Assembly: GCA_023391625.1 (NCBI GenBank)
Contig: JAEWAN010000033.1
Span: 62,001-126,000 of the forward strand
From: Bacteroidota bacterium
GTDB taxonomy: Bacteria; Bacteroidota; Bacteroidia; Bacteroidales; Paludibacteraceae
Reading direction: 5' to 3'
Length of the DNA stretch: 64,000 bases
Under the pieces are notes generated by a model. That model was not told the origin of the DNA and ran no database searches. It saw only the letters and a program-made list of their open reading frames with translations. Shown here one piece after another: positions 33,464-41,819 of the stretch (position 1 is the first letter of the stretch; the number at the start of each line of letters is the position of its first letter). The position numbers were made by a program, and so were the translations under genes.

Positions 33464-33471
33464 TATCTTTG
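33464..33471 (+). promoter_or_regulatory. -7 box of the FIVAR-repeat gene
   Basis: TATCTTTG matches TAnnTTTG, 42 bases before the ATG at 33514. The -33 region is a T-run without G. Confidence 0.55.
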
Positions 33472-33513
33472 GAATAATAAATTTGATCTTATATAAAATT
33501 CAAAATTAATACC

Positions 33514-36500
33514 ATGAAAAAAAGAAATTTACTATTCCTCGCTTTTATGTTGCTTGGATTCTGTTCCTTGCAACTATCCGCCCAAATTACTGAAGAGTTA
33601 GAAGGCAAAGTATACCGTATTTACAGTACAAAAACCTCCAGGCTTGACCCAATACAGTATCTTACCTATGTACCCGGTGGTAGTGATGCAAAAACATTTA
33701 CCTCAAAGGCATATTCCACATTAGAAGGCTTAAATCAAGCTTTCACAATCAAACTGAAAGAAGGAAGTGAAAACTTATATTATTTCAGAGCTTTAGGTGC
33801 GACCAAGGAAGAAATTGTTGGAGAAGAAGAAAATCAGACTGTCAATACCATTGAAATGTACCTCCGCTTTGATGGTAACAACAACTTCAGAATACGGAAA
33901 CTGGAAGAAACAACTTGTATTGAAGTCACCCCAAACAGTAATTCCGAAGGAAGTTACTACTTCAGAGGAGAAACCATACAAAGAGCATTAAAAATATATG
34001 AAAACGATATAAATTCAGACAAGTCCCTAACCACAAGTATTGAGGATTGTCAGATTTTTATTGAAGAAATACCACTAAACGAACTTCTACAGGATTTAAT
34101 AAACCAATCTGCCGGACTTAAATTATCCACTGTGGTAGGAACTGGAAACGGACAATATCCGCAGGACAAACGTGATCAGCTTGATAATGCAACCAACAAT
34201 GCGAACACAATTAAAGCAAATCCAGCCGCAACTATCAACGATTACATAAAAGCTCACCAGATTTTATCTGCAGCCATTGCAGAATACATAGACTCTAAGA
34301 TTTCCGAAGGTTCAAGTATTGATAACCCTGCGGACTTTACTCAATATTTATCTACAGGCATAGATGACCCTAACCCCAAATTATATAGAATGGGGGACGT
34401 AAGGAATGGCGGCAGTTATTCCAAAATTTGTTATGAAAATGAAGCTGGAGAAGGTAAAGCCGTAGGAAAAAAACCAACTGACGGAGGAACCATATCCACA
34501 GGAGTAGTGCCCGGAGATAAAAGCCAGCTTTGGATGTTCGTCAAAGATGAAGAAAAATCAGATGAAGAAAATTTGTATATCCGCATAGTTAACTCCAACA
34601 GTCAAAAAGTTTTGACTACCAACACCAGCAAGCCCATTATTCTTGCAGAATTCGATGCTACTCAAACCAACCAGTTATTTAAAGTTACCTATGACCAAAC
34701 TGTTTCTGAAAATGTCTCTACCAACTGGACAGGCAGACCTTTATACGATTTCCGGTCTTATAACGAATCAAGCAAAGGATTAGCTGTTGACGGAGAAAAT
34801 ATGATTGTACAAGGAAGAAATGCGACTAACGGACAATACAGTATTTACGTGGCCGCAGTAGAACATGCCAACGACCTGGATATCAGTTTATGGAAACCAT
34901 TGCTTGAAAAAGCGAAATACCTGCACTCCACCACCGTGGCTAAAACAGATTTTCCGAACGTTATAACACAAAACGAAATTGACGAATTGGGTTCTTCAAT
35001 AACAGAAATCACTGCTATTGTCAATAATGCAGAAAATCAGGAAACCATTAACGAACAGATTGAAAAATTATCAATTCTGGTAACAGAATTTGAAGGAAAA
35101 CTGAAAAAAGATTTTTCCGAATTACTGGAGCTAGCTCAATATTTACTGGCAGAATCTGAAGAAGGAACAGAAAACGGACAATACCCAGTTGGCAGCAAAG
35201 AAGAGCTCAGTAACGCAATAGACATCATTGATGTTGTAATAAACGGAGAAAATGTAGCCCAATCGCAATACAATACCGCTTATGATTTTCTCAAAACGGC
35301 TACAGACAAATTTAACGCAAGCGTAATAGGAGGTATCAACAAAGATGCTTTGATCGGAAAAATCAATGAAGCTGACGAAATATTTGAAAATTCGGAAATT
35401 GGTGAAGCCGCTGGTCAGCATACCCAGGAAGGTATGGATGCTTTTCAGGCAGCAATTGAAAAAGCAAAAGTTGTCCGCGACGATGCCGATGCTTATCAAA
35501 TAAGTATCAATAAAGCACTGAATGAACTGGTAGAAGCTATTGCCGAATTTGAAAGAGATGCTACCACAGTTACTTTCGACGCATTAATAGCAGCCACAGA
35601 AAAAGCTGAAACATTCACAACAGATGTTATTGCCGCTGAAGGTTCCGACTTAAAAACAGCATTGGACGAAACACTTGCATTAATCGCAACATCCAAGAAA
35701 ATGTATACTGAAGATATGAATTCTGTGACACAGGCCCAAATTGATGAAGCCGCCAACAATATGACAACAAAAACCAATGAATTTATTTATGCTCTTAAAG
35801 CTAATTTAAGGTCATTACTAGCAACAGCTGAATTAATCATAGCTACAGTGCAAACCACACCGGAATCAGACATAGCAACGAACCTGGCTGAATTAAAGGA
35901 TGCTATTAATGTAACGAAACAATGCCTCAACCAAGAGTTAACACAGATAGAAATAAAAGATTATGAAAACCTACTTGAAGAAAGAATAAATACGATAAAA
36001 GATTTATTAGCCGCTCCACTTGCTGAATTAATCACTACTGCGGAAAATGAACTGGAAAATGCAGGAGAAGAATACTCAACCGAAGCAAAAGCGGCTCTGG
36101 AAGAAGCTGTAAAAACAGCGAAAGCAGTATTAGAAGAAGAAAACCTGGATTATAGCAGTGCTGAAATTTCATTAAGAGCTGCTATCAAACAATTCCTTAC
36201 TTCACCGGTAGCGGATTTAATAAAAGAAGCAGAAACACTGCATAATCAAGCTGTAGAAGGAGTAAAAGCAGGAGAATATCCTACAGGTAGCAAAACACTC
36301 TTACTGACTGCTATTAATGCAGCTAAAGCTGAAATCGCCAAAGCTGAACCGGATTATAATCTGGCCTTGAATGAATTGAAAGAAGCTGTTGAAAAATTCA
36401 AAAAATCGGTTAATATCCAAACCGGTCTGGACGAATTGTCAGTAAACAACATCGCTATATACTCTGCAAATAACAGGTTATACATTACTGGCTTAACCGA

Positions 36501-36654
36501 ACAAGTGAACATAAACGCTTACGACATGCAGGGAAAAATGATATTCTCCGAATTATCCGGAGTAGAAACATACAGTAAAGACATGCCTAGCGGAATGTAC
36601 ATAATAACTATACAAGGATATGTAAACGGCAATAGTACAGTTATCATCCGATAA
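33514..36654 (+). CDS. T9SS-exported protein with about eight FIVAR-like repeats
   Basis: A 1046-residue secreted protein. Signal peptide 1-23 (SLQLSAQ). An N-terminal beta region (24-185) is followed by a helical module (190-258), a second beta region resembling a carbohydrate-binding trefoil or discoidin-like fold (about 280-450), and then a chain of about seven three-helix modules (455-530, 535-605, 608-685, 686-760, 764-832, 833-895, 896-968). Several carry the FIVAR-type signature NGQYPVGSK, AGQHTQEG or AGEYPTGSK. A T9SS sorting domain closes it (975-1046: IAIYSANNRLYITGL, GMYIITIQGYVNG). FIVAR modules bind glycans or extracellular proteins in other bacteria. I infer an elongated surface adhesin or glycan-binding stalk. 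Ends in a strong terminator. Confidence 0.85.
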   Translation: MKKRNLLFLAFMLLGFCSLQLSAQITEELEGKVYRIYSTKTSRLDPIQYLTYVPGGSDAKTFTSKAYSTLEGLNQAFTIKLKEGSENLYYFRALGATKEEIVGEEENQTVNTIEMYLRFDGNNNFRIRKLEETTCIEVTPNSNSEGSYYFRGETIQRALKIYENDINSDKSLTTSIEDCQIFIEEIPLNELLQDLINQSAGLKLSTVVGTGNGQYPQDKRDQLDNATNNANTIKANPAATINDYIKAHQILSAAIAEYIDSKISEGSSIDNPADFTQYLSTGIDDPNPKLYRMGDVRNGGSYSKICYENEAGEGKAVGKKPTDGGTISTGVVPGDKSQLWMFVKDEEKSDEENLYIRIVNSNSQKVLTTNTSKPIILAEFDATQTNQLFKVTYDQTVSENVSTNWTGRPLYDFRSYNESSKGLAVDGENMIVQGRNATNGQYSIYVAAVEHANDLDISLWKPLLEKAKYLHSTTVAKTDFPNVITQNEIDELGSSITEITAIVNNAENQETINEQIEKLSILVTEFEGKLKKDFSELLELAQYLLAESEEGTENGQYPVGSKEELSNAIDIIDVVINGENVAQSQYNTAYDFLKTATDKFNASVIGGINKDALIGKINEADEIFENSEIGEAAGQHTQEGMDAFQAAIEKAKVVRDDADAYQISINKALNELVEAIAEFERDATTVTFDALIAATEKAETFTTDVIAAEGSDLKTALDETLALIATSKKMYTEDMNSVTQAQIDEAANNMTTKTNEFIYALKANLRSLLATAELIIATVQTTPESDIATNLAELKDAINVTKQCLNQELTQIEIKDYENLLEERINTIKDLLAAPLAELITTAENELENAGEEYSTEAKAALEEAVKTAKAVLEEENLDYSSAEISLRAAIKQFLTSPVADLIKEAETLHNQAVEGVKAGEYPTGSKTLLLTAINAAKAEIAKAEPDYNLALNELKEAVEKFKKSVNIQTGLDELSVNNIAIYSANNRLYITGLTEQVNINAYDMQGKMIFSELSGVETYSKDMPSGMYIITIQGYVNGNSTVIIR

Positions 36655-36670
36655 CTAAAATAAAATTTGT

Positions 36671-36711
36671 AAAAAAGAATAGCTATCCTGTCAGGATAGC
36701 TATTCTTTTTT
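36671..36711 (+). terminator. terminator after the FIVAR-repeat gene
   Basis: AAGAATAGCTATCCT pairs with AGGATAGCTATTCTT around two bases, with A- and T-runs. The floA remnant begins directly after its T-run. Confidence 0.92.
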
Positions 36712-36717
36712 ACAACA

Positions 36718-37059
36718 ATTGATATTGCCGACATTGACATAGGCAAAAACATCGGGGCACAACTTCAAATGGATCAGGCACAAGCAGATAAAAACATTGC
36801 TCAGGCCAAAGCAGAAGAACGCCGTGCCATGGCTGTCGCTTCTGAACAGGAAATGAAAGCCAAATCACAGGAAATGCGTGCTAAAGTAATTGAAGCAGAA
36901 GCAGAAGTACCTAAAGCTATGGCCGAAGCATTCCGTAACGGTAATCTGGGCATCATGGATTATTACAAAATGAAAAACATAGAAGCTGATACTTCCATGC
37001 TCGAATCCATTGCAAAACCATCGTCCGGCGGAGACAGTAAACCTAAAAAGGAATCATAA
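36718..37059 (+). pseudogene. floA: C-terminal remnant of a flotillin-like protein (FloA/YqfA)
   Basis: The frame reads DIADIDIGKNIGAQLQMDQAQADKNIAQAKAEERRAMAVASEQEMKAK and on to AEVPKAMAEAFRNGNLGIMDYYKMKNIEADT. This is the conserved C-terminal third of FloA (about 330 residues when complete). The membrane segment and SPFH domain are missing, and the similarity begins within a few bases of the preceding terminator. The first ATG inside is at 36769 (96 codons), but no promoter or other start precedes it. The remaining 114 codons are undamaged, so the loss may be recent or the piece may be kept. I treat it as a deletion remnant. Confidence 0.85.
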
Positions 37060-37078
37060 AAACGTTCATATATCAAGC

Positions 37079-37113
37079 AAAAATCCGGAGACTTTTGATC
37101 CCCGGATTTTTTG
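37079..37113. terminator. bidirectional terminator between the floA remnant and dnaB
   Basis: AAAATCCGGaGA can pair with TCcCCGGATTTT around a short loop, flanked by A- and T-runs, between convergent genes. Confidence 0.8.
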
Positions 37114-37146
37114 TTTCTATCAAATTAGGTAATGACTATTATCTCA

Positions 37147-38718
37147 TTAAAAAGGAATATCATCCTTAGTACTTCCTCCTCCAAAAGGACTCCCCGACTG
37201 TGGCGGCGGAGCTAAAGAGGTATCGCCATAAAAATCTCTATCGCTGACATTATTCAATTTAGAAGAATATGTCTGATAAGAAGCATTAAGGGATTGTAAG
37301 CTTTCCGCACTATCATCAATATCGTCCAAGTTAGTAAAACGGGTATATACATTCTTAAAGCGCAGCTGCACAGTATCGGTAGCCCCGTTACGGTGTTTGG
37401 CAACAATTATCTCAGCAATGCCGAGCAATGAATTACCTTGGTTATCTTCTGTCAAATGGTAATATTCCGGACGGTGAATAAAACATACCATATCCGCATC
37501 CTGCTCAATAGCTCCGGACTCACGTAAATCTGACAACTGAGGCCGCTTACCTTCCAATCCGGTACGCCCTTCCACCCCACGGTTCAACTGCGACAAAGCA
37601 ATAATAGGAATATCCAGCTCCTTGGCCAATCCCTTCAATGAACGGGATATCATACTCACCTCCTGTTCACGGCTACCGAAGTTCATTCCGCTCGCATTCA
37701 TCAACTGCAAATAGTCTATGATAATACATTCAACTTTATGCTCTTTAACAAGTCTCCTTGCTTTACTCCGCAATTCAAAAACAGACAAACTCGGCGTATC
37801 ATCCACAAAAATAGGCGCATCGATCAACGCCTTAATCCGCTCATCAAACACGTCCCATTCTGCCGGAGTCAAATCTCCTTTTTTTATTTTCTCCCCTTCA
37901 AGTTCACAAACGTTCATTATCAAACGGTTTACCAACTGCACATTAGACATTTCAAGAGAGAACAATGCAACTGGCGTATTATAATCAACGGCCATATTTT
38001 TTGCCATTGACAGTACAAATGCCGTTTTTCCCATTGCCGGACGAGCCGCTATAATAATAAGGTCAGAACGTTGCCAACCGGAAGTAATCTTATCCAAAGC
38101 ATGAAATCCGCTGGCAATACCACTGGCACCTTCCTTATTGGCAGCAAGCTGCATACGGTTTATCGCCTCCTCTATCACCGGATTTATCTGGGTGGCATCC
38201 TTCTTTAAATTTTGCTGGGTTACTTCAAAAAGCATACCCTCAGCTTCTTCCATCAGGTCATTCACATCCGTCTTATCGTCAAAAGCACGGGTCTGTATCT
38301 CTGATGAAATACGTATAAGTTCACGGGCCAAATACTTCTGAACCACAATCTGAGCGTGATATTCCAAATGGGCGGCCGATGACACCTTAGCGGTGAGCAA
38401 AGTTATGTAATAAGGGCCTCCTACCTCATCAATAGTTCCCATCTTACGCAACTGTTCGGTGACAGTATGCATGTCAATAGGTTCCTGATGAACGGCCAGT
38501 GAAGTAATGGCTTCAAAAATTTTCTGATGAGCTACTTTATAAAAACATTCCGCACGAAGAATTTCGGAAATCAAAGAATACGCATCTTTCTCAATCATAA
38601 TTGCACCCAACACAGCCTCTTCCAGTTCCGGAGCCTGTGGTGGAAGCTTTCCAAACTCATTGGCAGGCAACACTTGCGCACCTGCATTTCTTTTTGTGTA
38701 CGTTCTTTTTTCAGCCAT
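37147..38718 (-). CDS. dnaB: replicative DNA helicase
   Basis: The ring helicase of the replication fork, 523 residues. The N-terminal domain (about 25-130) starts PPQAPELEEAVLGAIMIEKDAYSLI. The RecA-like domain has Walker A AARPAMGKT (224-232), Walker B VECIIIDYLQLM, PIIALSQLNRGVEGR, and RPQLSDLRESGAIEQDADMVCFIHRPEYY with the arginine finger region. A Gly/Ser/Pro-rich tail ends GSPFGGGSTKDDIPF, similar in style to SSB tails. It is transcribed divergently from ispE. Confidence 0.97.
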   Translation of the reverse strand: MAEKRTYTKRNAGAQVLPANEFGKLPPQAPELEEAVLGAIMIEKDAYSLISEILRAECFYKVAHQKIFEAITSLAVHQEPIDMHTVTEQLRKMGTIDEVGGPYYITLLTAKVSSAAHLEYHAQIVVQKYLARELIRISSEIQTRAFDDKTDVNDLMEEAEGMLFEVTQQNLKKDATQINPVIEEAINRMQLAANKEGASGIASGFHALDKITSGWQRSDLIIIAARPAMGKTAFVLSMAKNMAVDYNTPVALFSLEMSNVQLVNRLIMNVCELEGEKIKKGDLTPAEWDVFDERIKALIDAPIFVDDTPSLSVFELRSKARRLVKEHKVECIIIDYLQLMNASGMNFGSREQEVSMISRSLKGLAKELDIPIIALSQLNRGVEGRTGLEGKRPQLSDLRESGAIEQDADMVCFIHRPEYYHLTEDNQGNSLLGIAEIIVAKHRNGATDTVQLRFKNVYTRFTNLDDIDDSAESLQSLNASYQTYSSKLNNVSDRDFYGDTSLAPPPQSGSPFGGGSTKDDIPF

Positions 38719-38885
38719 TTACAAAATTCTGTGATATTTTTTTTAGGAATTCAAAGTTACAAAACATTTTCTATCAGGCAAGGTTAAAAAACGATGTGAG
38801 GTTTATTAATACCGTTTATTCTATTTTTACAGACAACAAACATCCATTTAGCACCGGAAACAAACCAATTATCTATTTATTTATG

Positions 38886-38893
38886 TATTTTTG
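38886..38893 (+). promoter_or_regulatory. -7 box of ispE
   Basis: TATTTTTG, 33 bases before the ATG at 38927. The -33 is not clear. Confidence 0.5.
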
Positions 38894-38926
38894 TTTCAAT
38901 AAAAAATCTCTTAGATCAAAATTGAA

Positions 38927-39751
38927 ATGCTTGTCTATCCTAACGCAAAAATAAATATAGGTCTGGATGTTGTAGAAAAAAGACCGGACGGATACCATAA
39001 CATAGAAACTGTATTTTATCCCATAGGTCTCTGCGACACCCTGGACATAGAACCTGCAGTCAGCTGTACGGATTACAGTTTTTCCTCCGCCGGAATACCC
39101 ATAGACGGAGATCCTGAAAATAACTTAATCATCAAAGCTTACCGTTTGCTCCAAAGTGAATATGCACTACCAGCCATTGATGTTTCCATAGTAAAACAAA
39201 TACCGTATGGAGCCGGATTAGGCGGAGGATCATCCGATGCTGCTTTCACATTAAAAGCGTTGAATAAAATATTCGAGCTAAAAATAACAACTAAAAAACT
39301 GGAAAAAATTGCTTCTGAGTTAGGAGCGGACTGCCCCGTATTCATCAAAAATAAACCCGTTTTTGCAAGCGGCATAGGCAACGTATTCTCTCCTATCAAA
39401 CTATCATTAAAAGATTATTTTCTGCTTCTGGTAAAACCGGATATCCATGTTTCCACTCCTGAAGCATATTCACTGGTCACTCCTCAAATGCCGGAAAAAT
39501 CATTAAAAGAACTGATCTGCGAACCTATTACTTCCTGGAGAAACAGCATAAAAAATGATTTTGAAAAATCCGTATTCAGCCGGTATCCGGAAATTGAAAC
39601 GATCAAAAAACAAATGTACGATGCCGGTGCCCTTTATGCTTCTATGTCCGGGTCGGGTTCATCCGTATACGGCATCTTTGAAACACCTCCATACGAAAAA
39701 GATGTCCAGATATTTGACAAATATTTTATGAGCGGAGGGTTTCTCAAATAA
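38927..39751 (+). CDS. ispE: 4-diphosphocytidyl-2-C-methyl-D-erythritol kinase
   Basis: A GHMP kinase of the MEP isoprenoid pathway, 274 residues. The substrate-binding start is YPNAKINIGLDVVEKRPDGYHNIETVFYPI. The ATP-binding glycine loop is VKQIPYGAGLGGGSSDAAFTLKALN. The catalytic Asp is in ELGADCPVFI, and the third GHMP motif is YASMSGSGSSVYGIF. It is followed by a DoxX gene after 63 bases. Confidence 0.96.
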   Translation: MLVYPNAKINIGLDVVEKRPDGYHNIETVFYPIGLCDTLDIEPAVSCTDYSFSSAGIPIDGDPENNLIIKAYRLLQSEYALPAIDVSIVKQIPYGAGLGGGSSDAAFTLKALNKIFELKITTKKLEKIASELGADCPVFIKNKPVFASGIGNVFSPIKLSLKDYFLLLVKPDIHVSTPEAYSLVTPQMPEKSLKELICEPITSWRNSIKNDFEKSVFSRYPEIETIKKQMYDAGALYASMSGSGSSVYGIFETPPYEKDVQIFDKYFMSGGFLK

Positions 39752-39814
39752 GAAACAAGGCAACCCTACCCTTCACTCAATATTAGATACAACAAAAAAA
39801 GACCTAATAGCGAC

Positions 39815-40276
39815 ATGATGAATAAGACCTTCAATACAATAATCAGCTTTTCATTAGGGAAAAGTTATTCCAAAGGAATAGACACCGGACTATTTATACT
39901 CAGGTTAATACTCGGAGCTTTCATGCTGACACACGGTATCCAGAAATTAACAGCATTTGACCTGCTGAAAACTAGTTTTCCCGACCCTATTGGTTTGGGA
40001 TCCAGCCTGTCGCTTATACTGATTATTTTTGCTGAGTTCGGATGTTCCGTTTTAATACTATTAGGAGCCCTTACCAGACTCTCTCTCTTACCCCTGATGT
40101 TTGGCATGATAGTCGCAGCTTTCATCACCCACGGAAATGATGGTTTTTCCGTGCAGGAATTACCCCTTATGTATCTCTGCATGTATCTGATCCTGTTCAT
40201 CACAGGCCCAGGAAAATATGCCTTGGATACAATTTTCAGAAGATACTATAACAAAAAGAAGAAGAATCTTTTATAA
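39815..40276 (+). CDS. DoxX family membrane protein
   Basis: A 153-residue membrane protein with four helices (about 28-48, 66-88, 93-110, 118-138). DoxX pattern: LFILRLILGAFMLTHGIQKL, LILIIFAEFGCSVLILLGALTRLSLLPLMFGMIVAAFITHG, LPLMYLCMYLILFITGPGKYALD. Function unknown; the family is linked to redox and thiol stress. Its last six bases overlap the convergent GHL10 gene end. Confidence 0.87.
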   Translation: MMNKTFNTIISFSLGKSYSKGIDTGLFILRLILGAFMLTHGIQKLTAFDLLKTSFPDPIGLGSSLSLILIIFAEFGCSVLILLGALTRLSLLPLMFGMIVAAFITHGNDGFSVQELPLMYLCMYLILFITGPGKYALDTIFRRYYNKKKKNLL

Positions 40277-41809
40277 TTTTCCGGAAACAGGAGCAGAAGG
40301 CTGGCTTTCAGAGCGATAACGGTTTACCGCCGTTACCACAAACGTATAATGTCCTTTTTCCAGGGATGTGTTCTTTAAATTCACATAATTAACAGTTGTT
40401 CTCAGCAAGATATTAGAAGGGTCATTCAGATCGCCTGTTTTATTACCTTGAAAAGCATATACGACATAATAGGCTATTTCTTCACCTTTCGTTTTATGTA
40501 TTTCATCCCATACCAATACCGAAGTGCCGTCCGCTTTCAGTAAACCCGGATTTTGAGGTCTTGCCGCAGGTTCTGCATTTATATTCCTGTTTACAGGAAC
40601 CAATGCCGGATATTTATAATAGTCCGCTTGCAAACTATCCATCAAGCCCCGGGCATTGGCCAGAAAATGAGATGCACTATAATACAGAACTCCGTCAATA
40701 GCGGGATATTTTCGGTTCTCCTCCAACTGCCGTATGATTTCATTTCCCGTACGCCAGGCTTTACTATATTTCCCTGTTAATTTATATACAGACAACCCTA
40801 TGTATAAATTTTTTCCATAAGAGTTTTCACTCCACCATTGCGCCAACACCCGATAATCAGCAGCTTTCAAACCTATTTCCCAATATAACTGGGGAGCTAC
40901 ATAGTCTATACGCCCTTCCTTAAGCCATAACAGAATATCAGCATAAAGGTCGTCATAGTTTTGTATTCCGGCACGTGTTGCAGACCCTTTAGGATCAACA
41001 TTATCATTCCGCCATACACCAAAAGGACTGACACCGAAATCCACCCAGGGTTTAACCGATTTAATAGTTCGCTGCAATTCCCCGATAATCATATTCACAT
41101 TATTTCTCCGCCATTCCTCTTTCTGGTCTGCCTCATATCCCCGGGGATATTTTTCAAATGTTTTCTGATCAGGGAAATCCCGTCCTTTTTCCGGATAAGG
41201 ATAAAAATAATCATCAAAATGAACCGCATCAATATCATACCGTTTTACAATATCTCTTACCACACCATTGAGATATTCCCTCGTTTCATCCAGACCCGGA
41301 TCAAAATAATAACGGTTTCCATATTTTACAAAAAGGTCTTTGTTTTTATAAAAAAGATGGTCATCATGCAGTACGGAAAGGTCGCCCGAATTAGTAACCC
41401 TATACGGATTTAACCAGACATGAACTTCAAGAAAACGTTTATGGGCTTCCTGAACAATAAACTCCAAAGGATCATAATACGGATTCGGTGCTTCTCCTTG
41501 TTTTCCGGTAAGCCAATGTGACCACAGCTCTGTTTCTGAAGAATAAAAGGCATCGGCCGTCGGCCTCACTTGAAAAATGACGGCATTCAGATTGCAACGG
41601 GCAAAAGTATCCAGGATTTTTATCAGTTCTTCTTTCTGTTCTGCCGGAGTAAGAAATCGTGAGCTGGGCCAATCTATGTTAGACACCGTAGCAATCCACG
41701 CACCCCTGAATTCCCGCTTTAGAGGTTGGGAAACAGCCCGGCTCTGAAATAAGAAAAAGAATGAAATAAGAAATAAAATAGTATGTTTATAGCCGGAACT
41801 CATTACCAT
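40271..41809 (-). CDS. exported GHL10 family glycoside hydrolase-like protein
   Basis: A 512-residue protein of the GHL10 family (PF02638, YngK-like). A signal peptide covers about 1-27; ATGs at 41809 and 41803 are both possible. The barrel begins REFRGAWIATVSNIDWPSSRFLTPAEQKEELIKILD and includes NAVIFQVRPTADAFYSS, VHVWLNPYRVTNSG, FDPGLDETREYLNGVVRDIVKRYDIDAVHFDDYFYPYP and GIQNYDDLYADILLWLKEGRIDYVAPQLYWE. The Ig/FN3-like C-terminus (about 420-512) has SVLVWDEIHKTKGEEIAYYVVYAF. Family members are thought to act on peptidoglycan or glucan glycans. Its start lies 10 bases from the end of the upstream yihY gene, so they are likely cotranscribed. Confidence 0.92.
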   Translation of the reverse strand: MVMSSGYKHTILFLISFFFLFQSRAVSQPLKREFRGAWIATVSNIDWPSSRFLTPAEQKEELIKILDTFARCNLNAVIFQVRPTADAFYSSETELWSHWLTGKQGEAPNPYYDPLEFIVQEAHKRFLEVHVWLNPYRVTNSGDLSVLHDDHLFYKNKDLFVKYGNRYYFDPGLDETREYLNGVVRDIVKRYDIDAVHFDDYFYPYPEKGRDFPDQKTFEKYPRGYEADQKEEWRRNNVNMIIGELQRTIKSVKPWVDFGVSPFGVWRNDNVDPKGSATRAGIQNYDDLYADILLWLKEGRIDYVAPQLYWEIGLKAADYRVLAQWWSENSYGKNLYIGLSVYKLTGKYSKAWRTGNEIIRQLEENRKYPAIDGVLYYSASHFLANARGLMDSLQADYYKYPALVPVNRNINAEPAARPQNPGLLKADGTSVLVWDEIHKTKGEEIAYYVVYAFQGNKTGDLNDPSNILLRTTVNYVNLKNTSLEKGHYTFVVTAVNRYRSESQPSAPVSGKL

Positions 41810-41819
41810 GCAGAAATAA

